Shown here: piece by piece, positions 6,738 through 13,040 of the stretch
Numbering within the stretch: the first letter of the stretch is position 1
How the letters are laid out: every line of letters begins with the position of its first letter
Assembly (NCBI GenBank): GCA_018055865.1
Contig: JAGPGR010000020.1
Location: forward strand, 1-13,182
Length of the DNA stretch: 13,182 bases
Origin: Paludibacteraceae bacterium
GTDB taxonomy: Bacteria; Bacteroidota; Bacteroidia; Bacteroidales; Paludibacteraceae
Direction of reading: 5' to 3'
Notes under the pieces: model-generated
Seen by the model: the letters and a program-made list of their open reading frames with translations, nothing else
Told to the model about the DNA's origin: nothing
Database searches by the model: none
Translations under genes and position numbers: made by a program

Positions 6738-7496
6738 TTATTTTCTACCGTTTTTCTTTATTTCTTTGAGGAAATTATCCAGCGCCATAGTCATAGAAGG
6801 CACTCCGGGCGATGGAGCTTCCAAATCCAGTCTCAGACCTGCATCATGCACGGCTTGTGCTGTAGTCGAACCAAAACTGGCTATGAAACGATCACCCTGT
6901 TCCATGTTTGGTACACTTTCCAGTAGGGATTTAATACCTGCCGGGCTGAAAAACACTAGCATGTCATAATCCTTCAATTCATCCTCCGAAATATGATTGC
7001 TCACAGTCCGGTACATGATTGCCTGGTCAAAATTAATTTTAGCATTTTCAAGAATGGACATTGTTTCTTCATTTCGTATATCGGAAGTGATATACAAAAA
7101 TTTTTCTTCGGCATGTTTATTCAAAAGTACAGCCAGGTCGGAGAATTTCCCGGTCTGACTGAAAAAAATCTTTCTTTTACGGTACTGAATATACTTTTGA
7201 AGATATAGAGCTACTGTTTCAGAAACACAAAAATACTTCATTGTTTCAGGTACGGTCACCCGGAGTTCTTCACACAAATGGAAGAAATGATCAATCCCGT
7301 GGCGAGCATTAAAAATAATAGCAGTATGATCTGTAATATTAATGCGTTGAGACCTGAATTCTTTTGCAGAAATAGGCTCAACTTTGATAAAAGGACGAAA
7401 ATCAATTTTTACGCTATACTTGTCAATAATATCGTAATAAGGTGACTTTTCAGTTGTCGGCTGTGGTTGTGAAACCAAAATCTTTTTGATCTTCAA
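6738..7496 (-). CDS. hemD: Uroporphyrinogen-III synthase
   Basis: Cytosolic enzyme that cyclises hydroxymethylbilane to uroporphyrinogen III, the branch point to heme, siroheme and cobalamin. It is 252 residues, normal for the family. HemD is poorly conserved overall, but the N-terminal KKILVSQPQPTTEKSPYYDI and the C-terminal MLVFFSPAGIKSLLE, FIASFGSTTAQAVHDAGLR and APSPGVPSMTMAL segments fit the second-domain pattern, and the protein resembles Bacteroidales HemD as I recall it. The start is a TTG (7494-7496). An in-frame TAA six codons further upstream excludes a longer ATG start, and no ATG exists near the N-terminus. It lies 26 bp after the DUF4271 gene, probably in the same operon. No other heme genes are in view. 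Confidence 0.9.
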   Translation of the reverse strand: MKIKKILVSQPQPTTEKSPYYDIIDKYSVKIDFRPFIKVEPISAKEFRSQRINITDHTAIIFNARHGIDHFFHLCEELRVTVPETMKYFCVSETVALYLQKYIQYRKRKIFFSQTGKFSDLAVLLNKHAEEKFLYITSDIRNEETMSILENAKINFDQAIMYRTVSNHISEDELKDYDMLVFFSPAGIKSLLESVPNMEQGDRFIASFGSTTAQAVHDAGLRLDLEAPSPGVPSMTMALDNFLKEIKKNGRK

Positions 7497-7522
7497 GACT
7501 TTACGGGTTTTTAGTTAAAACA

Positions 7523-8329
7523 TTAAACAGTCGTAATATACGCCCTAAACAACACTAAAATGGGTATAATTTCGAGCGTGCAAAGGTACAAAATAATATA
7601 GAATAAATCAAGAGGTTTTGAGTAAAAAATCTGGAATAATTTCATAATCAGAAACATATAGAAAATAGCTGCCAAACAAGCAGTTATAATTTCCAGCGGC
7701 TGTTGCCAGCTAAGAGGTTGATAAGTGTAAAGAATCAGAACAGGAAAGAGCGCTACTGTCAACACATTTATCAGACTAAAATACATCTTTTTGTACGTTT
7801 TTGTAATTTTTCGGTTGAAGAATGTATAGCCGGCTATATCGAAGAGAATATGCTTCAGGATATAATAGCCCGCTGTTATTCCAAAAAGCAGGGCAAATGT
7901 TTTTATTTCGAACCTAACTACTTCTGCAAAAAATAATTCATATACCAAAAGAGCGATAACACTTATGGAGAATAGAGTAATGAATATGTGAAACTGAGCG
8001 ATGTTTACAGTTGGAGTCAGAAGGAGGCTTACCGATTCTTTTTTCGAAAAAAAAGCTTTAATGTTTTGGAAAAATTCACCGGCAGAGCGGACTATTCCTG
8101 AGACCAACAGCAGAAAAAGCAGAATGATAGCAATGAAAACCCAACTTTCGGTAGATGGGGCAGAGGGGTGGAGTATTCCTTCAAAACCACTGGGCAAAGT
8201 GGCGGCCACTCGTGTCGAATCAACATGTAGTAATGAATCGGCCGCTTGATTGAGACTGTCCATTGACAATACCGAGTCAACATTTAGCCTGCTTACACTG
8301 TCATTGGTATATTGGATACTGTCTTTCAT
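7523..8329 (-). CDS. DUF4271-domain integral membrane protein
   Basis: A 268-residue protein of unknown function. The first ~60 residues are soluble and low-complexity, with five Asp-Ser pairs about 6-8 residues apart (D10, D18, D24, D31, D37). About six hydrophobic spans follow, near residues 62-80, 114-134, 143-166, 184-203, 212-236 and 240-262. This is the layout of DUF4271 proteins, which in Bacteroidales I recall directly upstream of hemD. It sits 25 bp after the LOG-family gene and 26 bp before hemD, so a single transcript is likely. There is no catalytic motif I recognise. The family name is an inference from topology and gene context. Confidence 0.75.
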   Translation of the reverse strand: MKDSIQYTNDSVSRLNVDSVLSMDSLNQAADSLLHVDSTRVAATLPSGFEGILHPSAPSTESWVFIAIILLFLLLVSGIVRSAGEFFQNIKAFFSKKESVSLLLTPTVNIAQFHIFITLFSISVIALLVYELFFAEVVRFEIKTFALLFGITAGYYILKHILFDIAGYTFFNRKITKTYKKMYFSLINVLTVALFPVLILYTYQPLSWQQPLEIITACLAAIFYMFLIMKLFQIFYSKPLDLFYIILYLCTLEIIPILVLFRAYITTV

Positions 8330-8354
8330 CTGTCAGATTACGCCGGATATTGCT

Positions 8355-8933
8355 TTAAATTTTGGCATATTGTCTTAAATCTTCCACCATCGGTTTACTG
8401 TTTTTAATAGCTTCGAGCACTTCATCCGCTGTTTCTACAACAGTCCACATGTCCAGGTGCTGAGGACGCATAAAAAGTTCATCTGCAGCTTGTTGGAATT
8501 GTGCCAGCAAGTGGTTGTAATAACCGTCAACATTGACAATGATAATCGGATTCCGGTAAATGCCAAGTTGCTTCCAGGTGATGACTTCCAGCAGTTCTTC
8601 GAGTGTACCGCATCCTCCCGGCAATGCTACCACAGCATTGCTCATTGCAGCCATTTTTTCTTTCCGTTCGTGCATGGTTTCGGTCAGGATCAGCTTTGTA
8701 AGCCCGTCATGCTGCCATTCGGCTTCGACCATGAATTTGGGGATAATGCCCGTTACTTTTCCGCCTTTATCCAATACGCTGTCAGCCAATATCCCCATTA
8801 GGCCTACCGATCCGCCTCCGTAAACCAACTGCATATTATTTTCAGCAAGCAGGGAGCCGAGTCTTTTTGCTGTTTCAACGTATTTTGAATCAATTTTACT
8901 GCTCGAAGCGCAGTACACACAAATATTCTGCAT
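8355..8933 (-). CDS. LOG-family protein (nucleotide 5'-monophosphate phosphoribohydrolase, TIGR00730)
   Basis: Cytosolic Rossmann-fold protein of the LONELY GUY family, 192 residues. Characterised members cleave the N-glycosidic bond of cytokinin ribotides or other nucleoside monophosphates such as AMP. The signatures present are CVYCASSS near the N-terminus, YGGGSVGLMG (residues 38-47), MHERK (87-91) and PGGCGTLEE (105-113), which carries the catalytic Glu113 of the PGGxGTxxE motif. The natural substrate in Bacteroidota is unclear, and a nucleotide-salvage or housecleaning role is more plausible than cytokinin synthesis. It is the first gene of the probable LOG-DUF4271-hemD operon and shares a divergent promoter region with the downstream plus-strand SDR gene. 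Confidence 0.9.
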   Translation of the reverse strand: MQNICVYCASSSKIDSKYVETAKRLGSLLAENNMQLVYGGGSVGLMGILADSVLDKGGKVTGIIPKFMVEAEWQHDGLTKLILTETMHERKEKMAAMSNAVVALPGGCGTLEELLEVITWKQLGIYRNPIIIVNVDGYYNHLLAQFQQAADELFMRPQHLDMWTVVETADEVLEAIKNSKPMVEDLRQYAKI

Positions 8934-8949
8934 AATTGGAAATTTTATG

Positions 8950-8957
8950 CAAAAATA
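8950..8957 (-). promoter_or_regulatory. Putative -7 promoter box for the LOG-DUF4271-hemD operon
   Basis: The minus strand reads TATTTTTG, an exact TAnnTTTG match, 16 nt before the LOG ATG. It lies in the left arm of a perfect 11-bp inverted repeat. A TTTC at the -33 position (minus strand of 8979-8982, 21 bp spacing) is a near match to TTTG. Confidence 0.6.
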
Positions 8958-8971
8958 CGGTTTTCTTTCCG

Positions 8972-8979
8972 TATTTTTG
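8972..8979 (+). promoter_or_regulatory. Putative -7 promoter box for the SDR gene
   Basis: TATTTTTG is an exact TAnnTTTG match, 23 nt before the ATG at 9003, in the right arm of the inverted repeat. No exact -33 TTTG is seen at the expected spacing. Confidence 0.6.
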
Positions 8980-9002
8980 AAACTTCATCAATTTTTAGAA
9001 CA

Positions 9003-10007
9003 ATGATTTTAGTTACAGGTGCTACCGGAATGCTTGGCGGGCATTTAATCCGCCAGTTGCTCCGCGAAAATAATCAGGTGTCTGCATTAAGGCGCAAATC
9101 CTCAGAAGTGGAATCTTTGAAAAGCATTTTCAGATTTTACGGTGATGATGTGGAAGATCTCTACAATCGAATCAGATGGATTGAGGCTGATGTCGAAGAT
9201 TATTTCAGCTTGTGCAAAGCTTTCGAAGGAATTGAATATGTGTATCACTGCGCTGCCATGGTTAATTTGGGCAAGAATGATGAAAAAATGCTCACAGTGA
9301 ACGTAGGTGGTACAAAAAACGTAGTGAATGCAGCGTTGATTAACAATGTAAAGAAACTTTGTTTTGTGAGTTCCATTGCAGCTTTGTCCGATGGAAACGG
9401 AAGAAATCCGATAAATGAAGAATCTCTTTTCTCCAAAAATGAAAAAACAACGATGTATGGAGAAAGTAAACGTCTTGCCGAAAAGGAAATAAATAATGGA
9501 ATTCAGAAAGGGTTGAATGCAGTAATTGTAAATCCCGGAGTAATTTTGGGATACACCCCAAATTGGTCGGGCAGCGGCGAGTTATTCAAACGGGTGAAAA
9601 AAGGATTACCATTTTACACCAACGGCCGGACGGGCTATGTAGCCGCAGAGGATGTAGTGAGGGCTATGGTACTGTTGATGAAAAGTGATAGTAACGACCG
9701 GAGGTTTGTGCTTGTAGGTGAAAACTGCCGGCACAAAGATATTCTGCAATGGATGGCCGATGGATTCGGCAAATTACGTCCGTTCATCGGTATGAATAAA
9801 ACGCTTCTGCTAAGTGCTCATGTGTTGGAATTAGCAGGAAAATTACTTGGCTTTACCCCTTTGATTGATACTTCGTCGGCCAAAGTGGCAGTAAGCCAAA
9901 AAACATATTCTGCCGGGAAATTTCTTTCACTGTTTCCGGATTTTCAGTTTACCAATATTCGCGATTCAATTTTTGCAATCTGTGAGTTTGATAAAAAGCG
10001 AACTTAA
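9003..10007 (+). CDS. NAD(P)-dependent epimerase/reductase, extended SDR family
   Basis: A 334-residue cytosolic protein with an N-terminal Rossmann fold. The TGATGMLGG loop (residues 5-13) binds the dinucleotide and EADVED near residue 61 fits the adenine pocket. The catalytic triad of extended short-chain dehydrogenases can be placed as Ser123/Ser124 (FVSSIAAL), Tyr152 and Lys156 (MYGESKRLAEK). NPGVILGYTPNWSGSGELF and GYVAAEDVVRAMVLLM follow the pattern of dihydroflavonol-4-reductase-like and nucleoside-diphosphate-sugar epimerase proteins. The substrate cannot be read from the sequence, and the annotation should stay at family level. The gene is monocistronic, with its own promoter box upstream and a strong terminator 28 bp after the stop. 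Confidence 0.88.
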   Translation: MILVTGATGMLGGHLIRQLLRENNQVSALRRKSSEVESLKSIFRFYGDDVEDLYNRIRWIEADVEDYFSLCKAFEGIEYVYHCAAMVNLGKNDEKMLTVNVGGTKNVVNAALINNVKKLCFVSSIAALSDGNGRNPINEESLFSKNEKTTMYGESKRLAEKEINNGIQKGLNAVIVNPGVILGYTPNWSGSGELFKRVKKGLPFYTNGRTGYVAAEDVVRAMVLLMKSDSNDRRFVLVGENCRHKDILQWMADGFGKLRPFIGMNKTLLLSAHVLELAGKLLGFTPLIDTSSAKVAVSQKTYSAGKFLSLFPDFQFTNIRDSIFAICEFDKKRT

Positions 10008-10035
10008 CATTCTAAAGAGATTTTACATGACAGAA

Positions 10036-10071
10036 AAAACGACTTTACAAAAATTGTTGTAAAGTCGTTTT
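10036..10071. terminator. Bidirectional intrinsic terminator between the SDR gene and galM
   Basis: The 15-bp perfect arms AAAACGACTTTACAA (10036-10050) and TTGTAAAGTCGTTTT (10057-10071) enclose a 6-nt loop. On the plus strand the stem ends in T4. On the minus strand the structure ends in a T6 run (complement of 10034-10039). It lies between the stop codons of two convergent genes, 28 bp and 23 bp away, so it can stop transcription from both sides. Confidence 0.88.
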
Positions 10072-10094
10072 GGCATTAAAACAAAATGAATTTT

Positions 10095-11093
10095 TTATTC
10101 TGCTGAAAATTTATAAATGCACCATTCATCGTATTTTTCACCAGCGCGAAGCACCGTGGATGGAAAGTGCGGATAATTGGGTGATGCCGGAAAACCCTGA
10201 GTTTCCAGGCAGATTGCACCTTGCGCTTCGTACTGTTTTCCATACTTGGCAATTTGTTTGTCCACCCAGTTGGCGGTATAAATCTGAACTCCGGGCTGCG
10301 TGGTGATTACTTCCATTTTTCGTCCGCTTTCAGGTTCGTATATGTAGCCGGCAACAACCAATTCGCCCGGTTGATTTCTACGAATCACCCAGTTATCGTC
10401 CAGCCCGCGGTTAGGTGCAAAAACCGGATCATTTATTCTGTCAGCCAGAAGCGTTGGCTCACGGAAATCGTAAGGCGAATTATCTACTTTAAGAACTTCG
10501 CCCGTTGGGCAGGTGAATTCATCCAGTGCTGTGTGAAAGTCGGCATTCAGCTGCAGATAATGATCATGTACCAAACCTTCACCGGCTCCTTTCAGATTGA
10601 AATAGGAGTGATTGGTCAGTCCGATAACCGTAGTTTTATCGGAAATGGCTTCGTAATGAATTTTCAGTTCGTTTTCATCGGTCAACTGATACGTTAGCGT
10701 TACATCGAGATTTCCCGGATATCCTTCTTCTCCATCGGGCGAAAGGTAATGCAGAATAATTTCATTTTCAGAAACTGATTTCACATCCCACACTTTCATG
10801 TTGAATCCTTCTTTTCCACCGTGTAAAGAATTCGGGCCGTTGTTCTCTGCGAGTTTGTAATCTTTGCCTTCGAGTGTAAATTTTGCATCTTTTATTCGGT
10901 TGGCAAATCGTCCGCAAGTGGCATTGAAATAAGTTTCTTTTGTGGTGATTTCTTCCAGCGTATCGAAACTAAGCACAACATCTGCTGTAACTCCTTTTTT
11001 ATCAGGAACGTTCAGTTTAGTTACGCGTGCGCCGTAGTTGCAAATTTCGGCAGACATTCCTTTGCTGTTTTTTATTGTATGTAGTGTTATCAT
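10095..11093 (-). CDS. galM: Aldose 1-epimerase (galactose mutarotase)
   Basis: Interconverts beta- and alpha-D-galactose, supplying the alpha anomer to galactokinase. It is 332 residues. The family residues are present: GRFANRI near residue 61, NSLHGG with His91, TNHSYFNLKG with catalytic acid His162, GLDDNWVI near residue 230, and CLETQGFPASPNYPHFPS with catalytic base Glu297. No signal peptide is present, so this form is cytosolic (many Bacteroidetes also have a secreted copy). The start is the ATG at 11091-11093. It follows galK on the same strand across a 130-bp spacer. In Bacteroides I recall a sugar transporter gene between or next to galM and galK, and none is present here. Confidence 0.95.
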   Translation of the reverse strand: MITLHTIKNSKGMSAEICNYGARVTKLNVPDKKGVTADVVLSFDTLEEITTKETYFNATCGRFANRIKDAKFTLEGKDYKLAENNGPNSLHGGKEGFNMKVWDVKSVSENEIILHYLSPDGEEGYPGNLDVTLTYQLTDENELKIHYEAISDKTTVIGLTNHSYFNLKGAGEGLVHDHYLQLNADFHTALDEFTCPTGEVLKVDNSPYDFREPTLLADRINDPVFAPNRGLDDNWVIRRNQPGELVVAGYIYEPESGRKMEVITTQPGVQIYTANWVDKQIAKYGKQYEAQGAICLETQGFPASPNYPHFPSTVLRAGEKYDEWCIYKFSAE

Positions 11094-11100
11094 AGTTATC

Positions 11101-11220
11101 AGCCTCCTATCCCACTGAGGGGGATAAGAGTTGGTGTTTTGAAAGTTATTAAATTTGATAAAAGGCTTAAATGTGTAAATTTACGCTTTAATTCCCCCCG
11201 TCAGGAGACCATTGGGCAAT
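11101..11220. repeat. Degenerate G/C-rich inverted elements in the galK-galM spacer
   Basis: In an AT-rich spacer, two G/C-rich blocks stand out. The left one (11101-11128) contains a small stem, TATCCC (11108-11113) with GGGATA (11121-11126). The right one (about 11190-11216) has ATTCCCCCCGTCAGGAGACC on the plus strand. The minus strand of the right block (TCCTGACGGGGGGAATTAAAG, as TCCTGACGGGG then GGAATTAAAG) loosely matches the plus strand of the left block (CCACTGAGGGGGATAAG), so they look like diverged inverted copies. This may be a remnant of a small intergenic repeat or MITE, but the alignment is imperfect. Confidence 0.35.
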
Positions 11221-11223
11221 ATT

Positions 11224-12387
11224 TTACTCCACTCTTTTCGCTCCATCACCTATTTCGGCTATGTAGAAATCGGGTTTGATGCCTATTTTCTTTTCGTAAG
11301 CAGCACCTACTTTTTCGATGAATGTATCGATGGCTTCATCTTTTACCAGCGAAACGGTACATCCGCCAAATCCACCGCCTGTCATGCGTGAGCCTATTAC
11401 GCCGTCAATTTTCCAGGCTTCTTCGGCCATGGTATCCAGTTCGGGGCCGGTCACTTCGTAGTCATCGCGCAGCGAAACGTGTGATGCGTTCATCAGTTCG
11501 CCGAATAGCTTTAAATCGCCTGCTTTCAGGGCTTTCACAGCATCGGTCGTGCGTTGAACTTCGCCTACCACGTGGCGTGCACGTTTGTGGGCTACCTCGT
11601 CGGTAATGGCGTGTTCCACTTTTTTGAATTCTTCTTCGGTCAGTTCTGCCAGGTATTTAATGGGGCGAACATTATTGATTTGCTCAACAGCACGGTGACA
11701 TTGTGCCACGCGGGAGTTGTAAGCACCTGAATCCAGCTTATGAGGGCTGTGTGTGTTGGAGATGACCACTTTCACTCCTTCCAGTTTTACCGGAACAAGT
11801 TCAAAATCAAGTGTATCGCAATTAAGGAAAATAGCGTGATCTTTTTTGCCTTGTGCACTTGCAAACTGATCCATGATTCCGCAATTAACCAGTGCAAATT
11901 CATGTTCGGCTTTCTGACCGATTTTGGCCATTTCCGTACGGTCCAGTGATGTTTCGAGTTGGTCGTTCAGCGCATAAGCTGTTACAGTTTCGAGTGCTGC
12001 AGATGATGAAAGTCCGGCTCCGTTGGGTACATTGCCCCAAATGAGCATATCAAAACCTTCATTCACAGCATAACCGCGTTTTACGTATTGAGCAAAAACG
12101 CCAAGCGGATAATTAGCCCATGAATTGTTTTCAAGGCGTTCGGTGAGTTTGTCCAGAGGAATTTTTACTACTTCGGGCATATTGATAGAACGGAACTGTA
12201 CGAATTTTTCGCCGTTTTTGCGAAGCAGCAAGTAGGTACCGAAACTCAAAGCACAGGGGAATACAAATCCACCGTTGTAATCGGTGTGCTCACCAATCAG
12301 GTTCACACGTCCGGGTGCGAAATATACGGCATCAGCGTCTTTGCCGTAGGCTTCTTTAAAAGCAATTTTTAATTCAGAAACTTCCAT
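11224..12387 (-). CDS. galK: Galactokinase
   Basis: Phosphorylates alpha-D-galactose to galactose-1-phosphate with ATP, the entry to the Leloir pathway, in the cytosol. It is 387 residues against 382 in E. coli. All three GHMP-kinase motifs are present: PGRVNLIGEHTDYNGG (residues 25-40, the galactokinase signature), the ATP loop PNGAGLSSSAALE (121-133), and SRMTGGGFGGCTV (343-355). Asp173 in NCGIMDQFASAQG is the expected catalytic base. The start is the ATG at 12385-12387. It is the first gene of a galK-galM pair, with galT and the transporter not in view. No exact TAnnTTTG box precedes it. A 12-bp AT palindrome lies a few bases upstream of the start. Confidence 0.97.
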   Translation of the reverse strand: MEVSELKIAFKEAYGKDADAVYFAPGRVNLIGEHTDYNGGFVFPCALSFGTYLLLRKNGEKFVQFRSINMPEVVKIPLDKLTERLENNSWANYPLGVFAQYVKRGYAVNEGFDMLIWGNVPNGAGLSSSAALETVTAYALNDQLETSLDRTEMAKIGQKAEHEFALVNCGIMDQFASAQGKKDHAIFLNCDTLDFELVPVKLEGVKVVISNTHSPHKLDSGAYNSRVAQCHRAVEQINNVRPIKYLAELTEEEFKKVEHAITDEVAHKRARHVVGEVQRTTDAVKALKAGDLKLFGELMNASHVSLRDDYEVTGPELDTMAEEAWKIDGVIGSRMTGGGFGGCTVSLVKDEAIDTFIEKVGAAYEKKIGIKPDFYIAEIGDGAKRVE

Positions 12388-12392
12388 ATTGT

Positions 12393-12404
12393 ATTAAATT
12401 TAAT
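12393..12404. repeat. 12-bp AT palindrome upstream of galK
   Basis: ATTAAATTTAAT is a perfect palindrome centred about 11 bp before the galK start codon. A copy with one mismatch, ATTAAATTTGAT, lies at 11148-11159 in the galM leader. It may be an operator, but such AT-rich words also occur by chance in AT-rich spacers. Confidence 0.3.
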
Positions 12405-12477
12405 AATGAATAATGCGATTTGTGAGCAGCTAAACATTTGTTGTTTTCTGCATTCGGAAAATTTTTTTTTTATTCCA

Positions 12478-12894
12478 TCAATTCCCCGGAGAAATCTGAG
12501 TTTTTGGATACCTGCTTTCATCTATTGAGATGATTTTATCCACAATGTAGCGGCTGAAACCTCTCCAGGGAAGCGCTCCCTTGTATTCTTTGTAGTGAAG
12601 CTCCATATCCTGACCGCTGCAAAGCATAAGCGAGTCTGCAATGGATTTATTCACTACAGAAAATTCAAATTCGTATGACTGGATGCCTGTACCGGGAGTT
12701 TTGCCTGACGATGAGCGGAATCCGGACTGAATAAGTTTACCTTCGTAAGTTTTGAAAACAACCCCTTTCCGAACCATATAATTAAGTTCACCGGCTTTTA
12801 CTCCTTCGCCGAAAACAAAAAAATATTTGTAGTAAATATATCCGGAGAGAGCGCCCAGAACAACAAGAATGATAATCCAAATTGCTTTTTTCAT
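12478..12894 (-). CDS. Small membrane-anchored protein of unknown function
   Basis: A 138-residue protein. Residues about 4-22 (AIWIIILVVLGALSGYIYY) form one membrane span or uncleaved signal anchor behind a Lys-Lys start. The remaining ~110 residues are probably periplasmic and beta-rich: MVRKGVVFKTYEGKLIQSGF, then YEFEFSVVN, then DMELHYKEYKGALPWRG, then YIVDKIISID. The pattern resembles small conserved Bacteroidales proteins that, as I recall, are sometimes wrongly labelled 6-phosphogluconate dehydrogenase. There is no Rossmann motif here, so that name would be wrong. No catalytic residues can be identified. It has its own exact -7 box 44 nt upstream and is 90 bp from galK, so co-transcription with galK is possible. 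Confidence 0.8.
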   Translation of the reverse strand: MKKAIWIIILVVLGALSGYIYYKYFFVFGEGVKAGELNYMVRKGVVFKTYEGKLIQSGFRSSSGKTPGTGIQSYEFEFSVVNKSIADSLMLCSGQDMELHYKEYKGALPWRGFSRYIVDKIISIDESRYPKTQISPGN

Positions 12895-12938
12895 GTCAAT
12901 AAAGTTTTAATGTTGTTTGTAGTGAAAAAAATAGTATG

Positions 12939-12946
12939 CAAATATA
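12939..12946 (-). promoter_or_regulatory. Putative -7 promoter box for the small membrane protein gene
   Basis: The minus strand reads TATATTTG, an exact TAnnTTTG match, 44 nt before the ATG at 12894, in the gap shared with the divergent gene at 13041. This leader is longer than for the other promoter boxes in the window. Confidence 0.5.
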
Positions 12947-13009
12947 GTGTTTTTAATGAAAATTTAAATCTAACTTTCGTTTATAATTGTTATTTTTACA
13001 GATGAAACT

Positions 13010-13017
13010 TTTATTTG
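13010..13017 (+). promoter_or_regulatory. Possible -7 box for the DUF2007-like gene
   Basis: TTTATTTG matches TAnnTTTG at all but the second position and lies 23 nt before the ATG at 13041. A TTGT at 12987-12990 gives a 19-bp spacing to a -33-like element. An alternative near match, TAACTTTC (12971-12978), would give a longer leader. Confidence 0.3.
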
Positions 13018-13040
13018 TTTAATTCCTAAAAAATACGATT

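Larger units (their letters stand above)
8950..8979. repeat. Perfect 11-bp inverted repeat carrying two divergent -7 boxes
   Basis: CAAAAATACGG (8950-8960) and CCGTATTTTTG (8969-8979) flank the 8-nt spacer TTTTCTTT. Each arm ends in a TATTTTTG box pointing outward, so the two divergent promoters are mirror images. The site sits in the 69-bp gap between the start codons of the LOG gene and the SDR gene. It could also be a dimeric-repressor operator. Confidence 0.7.

Noticed and set aside
8457..8801. Plus-strand open frame of 114 codons opposite the LOG gene
   Set aside because: It is antisense to a gene with a complete family signature and has no recognisable features of its own.
10221..10697. 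Plus-strand open frame of 158 codons opposite galM
   Set aside because: It is antisense to the well-supported galM gene, with no recognisable protein features; such frames are expected opposite coding DNA.
12462..12471. T10 tract between the small membrane protein gene and galK as a terminator
   Set aside because: On the minus strand, the direction of transcription, it is an A-run rather than a T-run, and no stable stem precedes it.
12478..12894. 6-phosphogluconate dehydrogenase as the product of the 138-residue gene
   Set aside because: The protein is far too short, begins with a membrane anchor and has no nucleotide-binding motif.
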